Of a stretch of 33,153 nt of DNA, positions 26,401 through 33,153 are shown one piece after another; the stretch's first letter is position 1; the number at the start of each line of letters is the position of its first letter. The notes under the pieces are model-generated. The model searched no databases and had not been told where the DNA came from. It saw only the letters and a list, made by a program, of their open reading frames with translations. Both the position numbers and the translations under genes were made by a program. Location: NCBI GenBank assembly GCA_025924475.1, contig JAICIH010000018.1:1-33153 (forward strand), read 5' to 3'. The stretch comes from Bryobacteraceae bacterium (GTDB taxonomy: Bacteria; Acidobacteriota; Terriglobia; Bryobacterales; Bryobacteraceae).

Positions 26401-26808
26401 ATGAGTTCCGTCGAAATCTCGGAACTCGAAGCGCGCCACAGTGCGGATCTGACTCCAGCGGCGATCGCGCGCGCCTTCGGTACGCCGAAACCGACCCTCA
26501 CCCATTCCTACCGGCCCGGATTGCTTTACCTCCGCACGTTTCCGGCGCTGATGGGTTATTCCAGCCGCATTCTGGCCGAGAGTTGGGAATCGAACAACCT
26601 GTACTACGCCGCATTAGCCGACGAAGTAGGCGTGCCGGCTTCGGAACTGGATTCCTATGTGCCGCAATGGAACCGGCAAGCGATTGAGAATATTTTCGCT
26701 ACTCATTTGGAAGATTGGCCCGCGCTGCTGCGGTCTTTGCAAACGCTCGCAACCAATGTCCGGCGGCAGGGTGGCCAGCGCGTGGCGATGAATACCTTCG
26801 GAAATTAG
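23458..26808 (+). CDS. Large secreted protein of unknown function
   Basis: 1116 residues from GTG at 23458, chosen because GGGGGA lies six bases upstream and the signal segment (PVVRTLLFLAVFGGLLAAAD) then falls at the N-terminus. Residues about 25-120 are helical with a TPR-like feel (LENRVTQLESTGDLTEARSLL). The remainder is rich in alternating helices with no catalytic motif I recognise and few cysteines. The gene ends ten bases before the VWFA-related gene, so the two are probably made together. Working idea, by context only: an exported partner or scaffold for the VWFA protein. I do not recognise the family. Confidence 0.7.
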   Translation: MIFNCRELLPVVRTLLFLAVFGGLLAAADTDLENRVTQLESTGDLTEARSLLTREAANSNDSRAAQMLAEFLCRHKDRACRDATQKWAAGENDPAKKKLALREVALLDFMQGRNADLSADLGQYRAAGGTDLDAPVKGSGGRSYSTVTIPGPLSSFARMAALSPDLAPVDLLPALARNIVTNGYEAIGNEALQQTEYLRLLIRYIGQARELQALANKDHKIVIPTCDSAETGALIKILGYRMRGTCGGDIVLETVNPTRAFLTVDSAFPLTQLEQDLRANHRFELPYAPTQVPVLYDGAYWLTALGRGNQNDFLDAFLSDPSLCRLYLGLSHVDHATAEALRKQAPAAKLKVYAHVLDFFGGMFEIRNGAAVVPGSARSWASLTGVSPSNPGAFFEKLMAMDDGWLASYFDALSRIDGPTLAYLTEPNHIKRFYDALRGKITSPGPARPVFRSSTELMLLTHSLRIDPNGSPHVPGSLDVWRTLFIKHPHGKYDGKLTRAASGWRTNDDLIEALFALSRKSVENEPLKIFIALNDIDRDRGKPMSSELAARLIQMHRSFGAQYVLFADSPSLSEGAINQYLDLCAETMKNRDTLLRADVAGTLQALVELWRILCRQDSIPVEARDATFLKLIQPFSQLKQEADLFNAGRAGVETLLAVAQPQTSGSRQDRLVTLLVGERHESTHMTPAEYFLRIFDAQRLVTLDGLFLAADKIEKGNTDPKALKGISDQLRRLSETESLRGSLSSEEKNSLSVGYWSERHIDQQRKLNVDALLKGAEKKDPRAILAPMLRDSLVGILYSYYAPPGAQLLLTNPLFVRNHDFIGPEGTPMTWRGTEVAGSGWPESAGGRITGSLIALPYAIAEAEQNFLTPTREQALIWADLVPQIIVGVTVNRWRGITPEQLRWVSLHVARGRALLAGAALDPALAPRVMNSLLRYLPPQRVEWIDNNLRSGIFENIALQVPTAVLYSLAADPALRDVVPDMSSVEISELEARHSADLTPAAIARAFGTPKPTLTHSYRPGLLYLRTFPALMGYSSRILAESWESNNLYYAALADEVGVPASELDSYVPQWNRQAIENIFATHLEDWPALLRSLQTLATNVRRQGGQRVAMNTFGN

Positions 26809-26818
26809 GAAAGAGCTT

Positions 26819-27847
26819 GTGAAGAAAACTCTGCGCATCCTCTCGATAACTACACTCGCCGCCATCATGGCGGGTTTTTGGCTGCACGCGCAAGAGCCCG
26901 ACGCGGCGATCTTTCATGTCAAAGTCGACATGGTCGTGCTCGGCTTTACCGTGACCGACCAGAAGAACAAGTACGTCAATGGCCTGAAGCCGACCGATTT
27001 TAAAGTGTTTGAAGACGACATTCCGCAAAAGCTCTCGACTTTTGCCGAAGGCGCGCGGCCGCTGCAACAAGTGCTCGATAACGGCGAAACCCGGCCGCTG
27101 CATTCGGCCGATCCGGCCTCGGTAAATCCCGGACCGGGAGCGGTTCCGAATCCGGACGCGGTAAATTTGCGCACAGAGACAACCGGAACCAATGTCTTTG
27201 TGCTCTTCGATACCAGCAACTATATGTATCGCGGTTTTGTCTACGCGTCGGACGCGATAGCAGACTTTATTCGCGGTTTGGATCGCGCCGATTCGATCGC
27301 CGTCTATACCTATAGCCGCAATTTGAACCGTGGCGTACCGCTGAATCGCGACCGCGCCATGGCTATCAGCGGGTTGCGTAAAGCGGTCGCCGGCGATGAT
27401 TCCGCGCTCTACAACTGCCTGCTGCTCACGCTTCGCGATGCGGCGAAGGTGCCAGGGCGCAAAGTCGTGATTGTCTTTTCGAACGGTCCCGACAACGCGA
27501 GCATGGTCGCCCCCGATGACGTGCGTGCGGTCGCCGAAGACGAAGGCATTCCCATCTACGTCATTTCGACGAGCGAAGTCACGAAAGATCCTATCTCGAG
27601 CAACATCTTCAAACGCATTTCCACCAATACCGGCGGTAAGAGCTATTTCGCCAAGACCTGGCAAAAGCAGGTAGAGGCCTTCGAATCCATTCGCGAAGAC
27701 CTGGGCAACAGCTATACCGTTACTTATTACCCTCAGCCCAATCCCAACGAAGGCTTTCGTAAAATCCGCGTCGAGCTGACTGCCGAAGGAATGAAGAAAT
27801 ACAAAGTTCGGGCCCGGCCCGGTTATCGGCCGCAGCGCGGCTTCTAA
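26819..27847 (+). CDS. VWFA-related (Acidobacterial-type) secreted protein
   Basis: 342 residues from GTG at 26819, preceded by AGGAAAGAG. A signal peptide (TLRILSITTLAAIMAGFWLHAQ) is followed by the acidobacterial VWFA-related pattern: FHVKVDMVVLGFTVTDQ, then GLKPTDFKVFEDD with QKLSTF, then the von Willebrand A fold (TNVFVLFDTSNYM, VVIVFSNGPDNAS, IPIYVISTSE). The metal-site motif is DTSNY, lacking the third Ser/Thr of the DxSxS consensus, so metal-dependent binding may be lost. The end (YTVTYYPQPN, then FRKIRVELT) is typical of the family. Proteins of this group are exported and thought to bind other proteins; function is unproven. It overlaps the converging SDR gene by four bases. Confidence 0.88.
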   Translation: MKKTLRILSITTLAAIMAGFWLHAQEPDAAIFHVKVDMVVLGFTVTDQKNKYVNGLKPTDFKVFEDDIPQKLSTFAEGARPLQQVLDNGETRPLHSADPASVNPGPGAVPNPDAVNLRTETTGTNVFVLFDTSNYMYRGFVYASDAIADFIRGLDRADSIAVYTYSRNLNRGVPLNRDRAMAISGLRKAVAGDDSALYNCLLLTLRDAAKVPGRKVVIVFSNGPDNASMVAPDDVRAVAEDEGIPIYVISTSEVTKDPISSNIFKRISTNTGGKSYFAKTWQKQVEAFESIREDLGNSYTVTYYPQPNPNEGFRKIRVELTAEGMKKYKVRARPGYRPQRGF

Positions 27848-28593
27848 GCTTTTCTCTTCACTGCAAGCGGGCCATACGCCTGGCAAACCGGCATCAGTTG
27901 AATGTGATTGATATTGACCCGCGCGGGTCGTGTCACGATCCAATGGATCACGTCGGCGATATCTTCCGATGTCAGCGGATCGGCGCCCTCATAGACGGTG
28001 GCAGCTCTTTTCTTATCACCCTTGAAGCGAACCTCTGAAAACTCGCTTCCTCCCACCATGCCCGGCTCGACATTCGTGACCCGCACAGGTGTCCCGAGCA
28101 AATCGGCACGCAAATTATTGCTGAACTGGTGGACAAACGCCTTCGCTCCGCCATACACATTTCCGCCGGGATAAGGAAATTCGCCTGCGACCGAGCCGAG
28201 ATTCACAACGTGCCCGCGGCCGCGCTCGATCATGCCGGGCAGCAGCAGGCGTGTGCAATATACCAAGCCCTTGATGTTGCTGTCGATCATGGCGTCCCAA
28301 TCGTCCAGATCGGCCTGCTGTGCCGGATCGAGCCCGATGGCGCCTCCCGCATTGTTCACCAGCACATCCACTGCCGCGAAATCAGCCGGGATCTTCGCGA
28401 TGGCTTGTTCGACCTGTTTGCGATTGCCCACGTCGAAAGGCAATGGCAGAAAATTTGCGCCCAGTTCTTTGGCTAGCTTTTCCAGGCGCTCCGCCCGCCG
28501 TCCGGTGCCAATGACTTTCGCGCCATCCTGATGGAATCGCTTCGCAGTGGCCAATCCAAAGCCGGCCGTTGCGCCGGTGATGAAAACAGTCAT
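27844..28593 (-). CDS. Short-chain dehydrogenase/reductase (YdfG-like)
   Basis: 249 residues with all classical SDR landmarks. The nucleotide motif is TGATAGFGLATAKRF, and VLVNNAGGA is present. The catalytic serine lies in VNLGSVAGEFPYPGG and the catalytic pair in VYGGAKAF (Y-x3-K). The arginine-containing GTGRRAERL after the second strand suggests preference for NADP(H). Closest resemblance is to the NADP-dependent 3-hydroxy acid dehydrogenase group, which acts on serine, threonine or hydroxy acids; the substrate is uncertain. It lies tail to tail with the VWFA gene, with a four-base overlap and no room for a terminator. Its ATG is close to the divergent Uma2 gene. Confidence 0.93.
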   Translation of the reverse strand: MTVFITGATAGFGLATAKRFHQDGAKVIGTGRRAERLEKLAKELGANFLPLPFDVGNRKQVEQAIAKIPADFAAVDVLVNNAGGAIGLDPAQQADLDDWDAMIDSNIKGLVYCTRLLLPGMIERGRGHVVNLGSVAGEFPYPGGNVYGGAKAFVHQFSNNLRADLLGTPVRVTNVEPGMVGGSEFSEVRFKGDKKRAATVYEGADPLTSEDIADVIHWIVTRPARVNINHIQLMPVCQAYGPLAVKRKA

Positions 28594-28626
28594 ATGTTCA
28601 GAATAGAATTGAGGGAAAGGGACTCC

Positions 28627-29130
28627 GTGGCGACCACCGCAACATTTGTGCCGCTCAGTGAATATCTGGAAACGAGTTATCGTCCCGACTGCGATTATCT
28701 GGACGGCGAACTACTGGAGCGAAATGTGGGCGAATGGGATCACAGCCGGCTGCAAATACTACTGAGTGGTTTTCTGTTGAGCCGCGAGAAGCAATGGGGA
28801 ATTCTGGCCGTTACCGAGCAGCGGGTCCAAGTAAAACCCCGGCGATTCCGAATTCCGGATATCGCGGTGCTGACCTCGCCGCCGTCCGGACGAATTGTCA
28901 CGGAACCGCCATTCCTGTGTATCGAAATCCTTTCGCATAGCGACCGCATAGTAGAGATGCAAGAACGGATCGATGATTACCTGGAGTTTGGCGTCCGTTA
29001 TGTTTGGCTGATAAATCCACACACGCGTCGGGCCTTCATCTATACCCGTGAAGGCGTTCGCGAAGTCAAGGACGGGATACTAGATACGACCAACCCGGAT
29101 CTGCGTGTCGCTCTGGCCGAACTCGATTAA
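28627..29130 (+). CDS. Uma2-family nuclease-like protein (DUF820)
   Basis: 167 residues from the GTG at 28627, which follows GGGAAAGGGA by four bases. An ATG at 28594 would add 11 residues but lies next to the divergent SDR start. The family pattern is complete: PLSEYLETSYRPDCDYLDGEL, RIPDIAVL with the acidic residue, LCIEILSHSD in place of the ExK segment, and RIDDYLEFGVRYVWLINP. The fold is that of PD-(D/E)xK nucleases, but activity is rarely shown and the genes are scattered in many copies in acidobacteria and cyanobacteria. It lies 86 bases upstream of cas10 on the same strand. A link to the CRISPR system is possible but weak. Confidence 0.87.
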   Translation: MATTATFVPLSEYLETSYRPDCDYLDGELLERNVGEWDHSRLQILLSGFLLSREKQWGILAVTEQRVQVKPRRFRIPDIAVLTSPPSGRIVTEPPFLCIEILSHSDRIVEMQERIDDYLEFGVRYVWLINPHTRRAFIYTREGVREVKDGILDTTNPDLRVALAELD

Positions 29131-29159
29131 CCGAAGCCCCGCTATGTTAGCCTGAGGAA

Positions 29160-29175
29160 GTTCTCTTTCGAGAAC
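29160..29175. repeat. Perfect inverted repeat upstream of the csm operon
   Basis: GTTCTC and GAGAAC are separated by TTTC, 42-57 bases before the cas10 ATG. It could be an operator or a small hairpin at the end of the Uma2 transcript. No T-run follows directly. Confidence 0.45.
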
Positions 29176-29216
29176 GCGCCGAGCCCGCATTTTGGGCCGC
29201 TACGACCTTTTTTGTC

Positions 29217-30689
29217 ATGTCGCTGCAAGTCTTTTTGCAAGCTCAGATTGTGGGAGCCGAACCATTTCTGGCGACTCAATCTCCGGAATGCCAGGATGCC
29301 GCAGCCGACTTGGTAGGACGTTGCGCCTGGCTCACGCTGCTTTGCGAAGTGTTGCCCAGAGCGCTGCTTGCGGAACTGAAGCTTTCCCGCATGCTGCTCG
29401 GATCGAGTAGTGCCGAGCAGTTTCTATTAGTACTGGCGGAAGAAGATATTCCGCGCGCGAACGAGTTTCTGGCGCGTGAAGCGGACGCCATTAACCGGCT
29501 TTCCGGCGGCGCTCTGCGTCTGGTCTGGGCAAGTACCGAAAATCTGGGTGCATGGCCGCTGGTGCGCAAGCGCCTTGATGACGCGTTGGACTCCAAGAAT
29601 TGCGCTCCGCTCGGGCAGAACGGCAACTTGTCCGAGCTTTTCCAGCCGTTCACACCCGTACCCTCCGCCAGTCGCGGTGACTACTTTGAATCGTTTGCAC
29701 GAAATCTTCCAGTTGCTAGCAAAGTGGGCTGGACCCGGGAGCGCCCTGGCGAGTTGGTCTGGGATGGCGGCGACGACTCCTGGCCGTTAAGCGAGCAATC
29801 GGCGCTGGATGACGATACGATCCTATTCCCGCGGCGCTTCGCGATGAGCGAAGCGGAAAACAATCCGGCATCGCTGGCCGAACTGGGGAGCCGGGCAGAG
29901 GGCGCCCCCAAATGGGGTATCTTGCGCGGCGACGTGGATCACTTCGATCCACAATTGCGGCAAGTCAACTCGATCGAAGAACATATCCATCTTTCTGTTC
30001 TGTTCAAGGAATTTTTTGCGGGCGAGTTGGCCGTGCTCTGCACCTTGCCGGATTTCTGGCGCAAGGTAAGTATTCTCTACCGCGGTGGCGACGATTTTGC
30101 CGTGATTGGCGCCTGGGACGCATTGGTGCTGCTGGCTCGTGAGCTGGAGCGGCTTTTCGAACGGTTTATCGAGCAAAATGTAGCATCTTTTCCGGGCCTG
30201 GCGGGACGTACCATCAGTATGGCCTTGGCTATTGCGCCCGACCCCGCAACATCGCCCACGGAAGTGTTTCAGGAAGCCGGCGTGCAATTGCGCAACGCCA
30301 AGGCAAGCGAACTGGGCGCGTTTCAGCTTTTCGGACGCGCGCTCGAATGGAAGCGGCTCAATGATGCCGAAGAATTGAAAGTCGCGCTGGTCCGCCTGGT
30401 GCGCGACTTCGGCTATTCGCCGAACTACATACACGATTTGGCCGCGGTCTACCGCGAAACGTCACCGGGCCGCGTCCTGCGCCGCGGAAAGACCTTGCGC
30501 ATCGATAAACCGTGGCGTACCTATATGCGGCTTTCCACGGTAATCCCGCAGGAGCGCGGCAAAGAAGTAAACAATGTCCGTAACGCGGTAATTGTCAACC
30601 TGATCGGCAAGCGAACGGCCGGATTGAAGCTGCGTCCATCGGGGCGCGTCGGATTGGAATGGGCGCGCCTGGCGGCAAGCCGCGAATAA
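29217..30689 (+). CDS. cas10: Type III-A CRISPR Cas10/Csm1, short form without HD domain
   Basis: 490 residues, against roughly 750-850 for usual Csm1. The C-terminal palm is intact: GDVDHF (238-243) supplies one metal aspartate and the cyclase signature GGDDF (290-294) the others, so cyclic oligoadenylate synthesis from ATP is predicted on target RNA binding. Residues 1-150 look like the first, non-catalytic palm (FLLVLAEED, then READAINRLSGGALRLVW). There is no HD nuclease domain before it. The linker that normally holds a CxxC...CxxC zinc site has a single cysteine (KNCAPLGQNG). The C-terminal helical domain (WRTYMRLSTVIPQE) is present. It is followed by csm2, csm3 and csm4. The ATG has no clear ribosome-binding site. 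Confidence 0.85.
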   Translation: MSLQVFLQAQIVGAEPFLATQSPECQDAAADLVGRCAWLTLLCEVLPRALLAELKLSRMLLGSSSAEQFLLVLAEEDIPRANEFLAREADAINRLSGGALRLVWASTENLGAWPLVRKRLDDALDSKNCAPLGQNGNLSELFQPFTPVPSASRGDYFESFARNLPVASKVGWTRERPGELVWDGGDDSWPLSEQSALDDDTILFPRRFAMSEAENNPASLAELGSRAEGAPKWGILRGDVDHFDPQLRQVNSIEEHIHLSVLFKEFFAGELAVLCTLPDFWRKVSILYRGGDDFAVIGAWDALVLLARELERLFERFIEQNVASFPGLAGRTISMALAIAPDPATSPTEVFQEAGVQLRNAKASELGAFQLFGRALEWKRLNDAEELKVALVRLVRDFGYSPNYIHDLAAVYRETSPGRVLRRGKTLRIDKPWRTYMRLSTVIPQERGKEVNNVRNAVIVNLIGKRTAGLKLRPSGRVGLEWARLAASRE

Positions 30690-30704
30690 GAGGATCTGAA
30701 GCAA

Positions 30705-31217
30705 ATGCCTGAAACCGAAGAGAAAAAAGCTGAAGAGCGCCGGGGTGACAATCGGCCGCCTCGTGAAAACCGTGGTGGCGGCCCCAATCGTGGCGGTGAT
30801 CGCGGTCCCGAACGTGGACGCGGGCCGGGCGGCGGACCCGGCGCGCGTGGACCGGGCGACCGCCGCGGCGACGGCGGCCCCGAGATGGACATCGAAAAAT
30901 TGATCTCGGATCCTCTCTATCTCGACAATCAAGCGCACGTAGTGGTAAGCCGCATGCGTGATATGGATTCGGGAACCAAGAGCCAATTACGCCGTCTCTA
31001 CAACGCCGTTCGTCGGGCGACCCGCGCCCCGGAGAGCGAACGGCAGCACGAATTTGTGATGGTGCGTGCGCGTCTCGCCTACACCATCGCTCGTCACTCT
31101 TTGCGCAGCCTGGACGCGCTCGAGCGCCTGCTGCTCCAGGTCACCCGCAAAAACGATACACGCGGCTACGAGCGCTTCCGCGATTTGTTTGAAGCGATCA
31201 TCGCCTATAACGAGTAG
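30705..31217 (+). CDS. csm2: Type III-A CRISPR small subunit Csm2 with RG-rich N-terminal tail
   Basis: 170 residues. From about residue 61 the protein matches the Csm2 core: a helical bundle ending HEFVMVRARLAYTIARHSL and FRDLFEAIIAYNE, the family's characteristic C-terminus. The usual Csm2 is about 110-150 residues and starts near this core. Residues 14-60 are almost entirely G, R, P, D and E with several RGG/RG units (ENRGGGPNRGGDRG), predicted disordered and able to bind RNA. Csm2 lines the crRNA-target channel with Csm3. The ATG lies ten bases after AAGAGGA and 15 bases after the cas10 stop, and csm3 follows within 20 bases. Confidence 0.82.
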   Translation: MPETEEKKAEERRGDNRPPRENRGGGPNRGGDRGPERGRGPGGGPGARGPGDRRGDGGPEMDIEKLISDPLYLDNQAHVVVSRMRDMDSGTKSQLRRLYNAVRRATRAPESERQHEFVMVRARLAYTIARHSLRSLDALERLLLQVTRKNDTRGYERFRDLFEAIIAYNE

Positions 31218-31236
31218 CCTCGAGGATATTTCATTC

Positions 31237-32070
31237 ATGAGTTCTCATACTGCGGACACCGCACTGACTTTTCTGGGAAAGCTGATTTTAGAAGGCGAAA
31301 TTCAATGCCAGACCGGCCTGCATATCGGCGCGGGTAAAGGCTCGCTTGAAATTGGCGGCGCCGATAATCCCGTGGTGAAGGACGCCTTCGGCATTCCCTA
31401 CATTCCCGGCAGCTCGCTACGCGGACGCCTGCGCTCGCTGCTGGAGCAGACCCTCGGACTCGCCGTTCCTAGCGAATTGATCTATCTCTCCAAACGCAAA
31501 GGCCAGGAAGTGCGCATCCATCAAAGCGATCGGCCGGACGACGAAATCTGCATCCTGTTCGGCCGTAATCCCGGCCGCGTAGAGCGCGTCAGCGGGGAAG
31601 CCGTTGAGTCGCCTCGCGCGACTCCCGCGCGCCTCACCATATACGACGCGCCATTGGTTGTCGACAGCATCACGCCGCAAATGCGCGAGAACCTGGACGA
31701 CGAGTTGACCGAAGTAAAGAGCGAAAACGCCGTCGATCGCATCACCTCACAGGCGAATCCACGTACGCTCGAACGCGTGCCGTCGGGCGCACGATTCCGC
31801 TTCCGCATGGTCCTGGATGTGCTTTGCGAAGAGGATAAGCCGCTTCTCGCGCGGCTGATCGAGGGCTTGCGCCTGCTCGAAGACGATGCATTGGGCGGTG
31901 GCGGCAGCCGCGGCAACGGCCGCGTGGCATTCAGCGGGCTGAGTCTCGCCTGGCGCGGCAAAGAATATTACGCCAAAGGCGGCGCCGAAAGCAGTCTGCT
32001 ATCGGGCGCCGATCTCGCTGCGCTGCAGCAACTCGCCTCTGCCGAAGACTTCGCGGCGAAGCTCGCGTGA
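31237..32070 (+). CDS. csm3: Type III-A CRISPR Csm3 (Cas7-family RNase subunit)
   Basis: 277 residues from ATG at 31237, with GAGGAT about ten bases upstream. A longer frame from 31066 runs through csm2 and is rejected. The RAMP pattern is clear: GLHIGAGKGSLEIGGADNPV, then FGIPYIPGSSLRGRLRSLLE. The aspartate of GGADNP (about residue 43) corresponds to the catalytic residue that cuts target RNA every six bases. The glycine-rich loop GGGGSRGNGRVAF lies near the C-terminus. Several copies form the backbone of the complex on the crRNA. An inserted region (RKGQEVRIHQSDRPDDEICILFG) and LTIYDAPLV are as in the family. csm4 starts one base after its stop. Confidence 0.9.
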   Translation: MSSHTADTALTFLGKLILEGEIQCQTGLHIGAGKGSLEIGGADNPVVKDAFGIPYIPGSSLRGRLRSLLEQTLGLAVPSELIYLSKRKGQEVRIHQSDRPDDEICILFGRNPGRVERVSGEAVESPRATPARLTIYDAPLVVDSITPQMRENLDDELTEVKSENAVDRITSQANPRTLERVPSGARFRFRMVLDVLCEEDKPLLARLIEGLRLLEDDALGGGGSRGNGRVAFSGLSLAWRGKEYYAKGGAESSLLSGADLAALQQLASAEDFAAKLA

Positions 32071-32071
32071 A

Positions 32072-33153
32072 ATGCCGCAGCCCGCGCTACTGATCCGCCT
32101 TCGTCCCCAAGGACCCTGGCGATATGGTCCTGACGATGGCGGCCACGACCGTGTCGATGCTCTCTATCGCAGCGATCGTCTGTACTCTGCATTGACGCTT
32201 GCCATGGGTCAGCTTGGCTACCTGCCGGAATGGTTGGACGAAAACACGCACGATCCAGGAATTGCACTCAGTTCGCTGTTCCCATTTTTGAGCGACTCTT
32301 TGTTGGCGGCGCCGCCTTCTTCCTTATGGCCTCCGCCGGCCTCGTTACTGACTACGCCGAACCCGACCTTTCTCGCCAAGATTCGCTGGCGTGCGGCGCG
32401 TTTCGTACCGCTGAGCCTGATCGATTCCCTTCTCACCGGACAACCGATACTCGCCGATCAATGGCTGCCCGATCCGGAAAGCGGCTGCCTGTTGCGGCGC
32501 GACCGGCCGAGCACCAGCCCATTTCGCGCTTCGGCTCGCATAGGCGCTCCGGTGGACCGTCTTTCCCGCCGTAGCGGTGAGGCGTACTCGGCGACCTGCG
32601 TGGAATTCGAACCCGGCGCCGGGCTTTGGGCTGTGGCGCGCTTTCGCGATGCGGAGGTGGAATCGAAATGGAGCGGCCGACTGCAGGCCGCCTTTCGCCT
32701 GTTGGCCGATTCCGGCTTTGGCGGTGGCCGCAGCAGAGGCTGGGGCAAGGCGCATTCGCCGGAATTTCAGAGCGGTTCCTGGCCTGGCTTGCTACTTCCC
32801 AAAACCGGCCGGCTCGAACGTGACAATCCGGCAAACGGCGGTGCACCATCGCTCTATTGGCTGCTTTCTCTGTATTCTCCGGCCCCCAATGACCCCATCG
32901 ATTGGTCATCGGGCGATTACCGGCTCACTGTACGCTCCGGCCGTACCGAAAGCGCCGTCCAGTCCGGAACGCTCAAGAAGTCGGTGCACATGGTGGAAGA
33001 AGGCTGCGTTCTTGCCGCTACTACAGAGCCGGTCGGGACCGCCGTGGATGTCGCTCCTGATGGTTTCCCGCATCCGGTCTATCGCTCCGGTTTGGCTTTG
33101 ACCGTGCGGCTGCCCGTGATCGAGCCGCGCCTCGAGACCGCGCCGGCCGAGCA
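32072..33153 (+). CDS. csm4: Type III-A CRISPR Csm4 (Cas5-family), 3' end outside window
   Basis: The frame starts ATG at 32072, one base after the csm3 stop, and stays open for 360 codons to the window edge. Family landmarks are LIRLRPQGPWRYG at the start, VRF-like FEPGAGLWAVARF, and the glycine-rich loop LLADSGFGGGRSRGWG (about 210-225). Csm4 caps the complex by binding the 5' handle of the crRNA and contacts Cas10. YSALTLAMGQLG and RIRWRAARFVP-like segments (KIRWRAARFVPLSL) support a Cas5-like RAMP. The C-terminus is missing, so the full length cannot be judged. csm5 and the CRISPR array may lie beyond. Confidence 0.87.
   Translation, partial: MPQPALLIRLRPQGPWRYGPDDGGHDRVDALYRSDRLYSALTLAMGQLGYLPEWLDENTHDPGIALSSLFPFLSDSLLAAPPSSLWPPPASLLTTPNPTFLAKIRWRAARFVPLSLIDSLLTGQPILADQWLPDPESGCLLRRDRPSTSPFRASARIGAPVDRLSRRSGEAYSATCVEFEPGAGLWAVARFRDAEVESKWSGRLQAAFRLLADSGFGGGRSRGWGKAHSPEFQSGSWPGLLLPKTGRLERDNPANGGAPSLYWLLSLYSPAPNDPIDWSSGDYRLTVRSGRTESAVQSGTLKKSVHMVEEGCVLAATTEPVGTAVDVAPDGFPHPVYRSGLALTVRLPVIEPRLETAPAE

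Noticed and set aside
26699..27943. A 414-codon reverse-strand frame opposite the VWFA gene
   Set aside because: It lies wholly antisense to genes with clear domains, its translation has no family motifs, and its length reflects the codon bias of high-GC genes on the opposite strand.
29176..29216. Rho-independent terminator before cas10 (GCCC/GGGC stem, then TTTTTT)
   Set aside because: The stem is only four to five pairs and the T-run begins about eleven bases later, so it does not form a standard terminator.
29131..33153. CRISPR repeat-spacer array near the csm genes
   Set aside because: No regularly spaced direct repeats occur here; an array, if present, is outside the window.

Overview
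The window looks like a chromosomal segment of an acidobacterium, probably of the Solibacter/Bryobacter type. The basis is the mix of families rather than any marker gene: an Oar-like TonB-dependent receptor with an N-terminal carboxypeptidase-regulatory domain, a 'VWFA-related Acidobacterial domain' protein, a PadR regulator, Uma2 nuclease, secreted beta-propeller proteins, and fairly high-GC DNA with short intergenic gaps. No rRNA, tRNA, integrase, transposase or CRISPR array was seen.

Layout. Bases 1-1771 hold the end of a biotin carboxylase gene, a separate biotin carboxyl carrier protein and a DnaC/IstB-like ATPase. Facing them is a reverse-strand pair, a cyclase-family hydrolase followed by a STAS anti-sigma-factor antagonist (1810-2831). 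A secreted PQQ-type propeller protein, a 1171-residue iron-sulfur flavoprotein that looks like a one-chain NfnB-NfnA (GltD-like plus PyrK/FNR-like) fusion, and an esterase-like alpha/beta hydrolase follow (2860-9132). A large TonB-dependent receptor (9168-12506, reverse) has an AT-rich leader with two perfect inverted repeats. Upstream of it is a PadR gene whose usual partner permease seems to survive only as about 19 codons.

Bases 13720-17826 are a housekeeping run: ileS, lspA and lgt, the last two being successive lipoprotein-maturation enzymes. Then come an NHL-propeller protein, a two-CBS-domain protein, a small secreted protein, a B12-type radical SAM enzyme and an exported Gfo/Idh/MocA oxidoreductase (17858-23338). 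A 1116-residue secreted protein of unknown function sits directly upstream of the VWFA-related protein (23458-27847). An SDR dehydrogenase and a Uma2 nuclease follow.

From 29217 to the right edge is a type III-A CRISPR effector operon: cas10/csm1, csm2, csm3 and the first 360 codons of csm4. Cas10 is short (490 residues). It keeps the palm cyclase GGDD but has no HD nuclease domain and has lost the zinc-binding cysteines. Csm2 carries an RG/G-rich disordered N-terminal tail of about 60 residues. This would make a complex that can signal through cyclic oligoadenylate and cut RNA through Csm3, but lacks the Cas10 DNase. The rest of the locus lies beyond the window.

A short repeat (CCGCTCCCTCACGGT followed by an inverted GCGG end) occurs three times, once in every convergent gene gap that has room for it.
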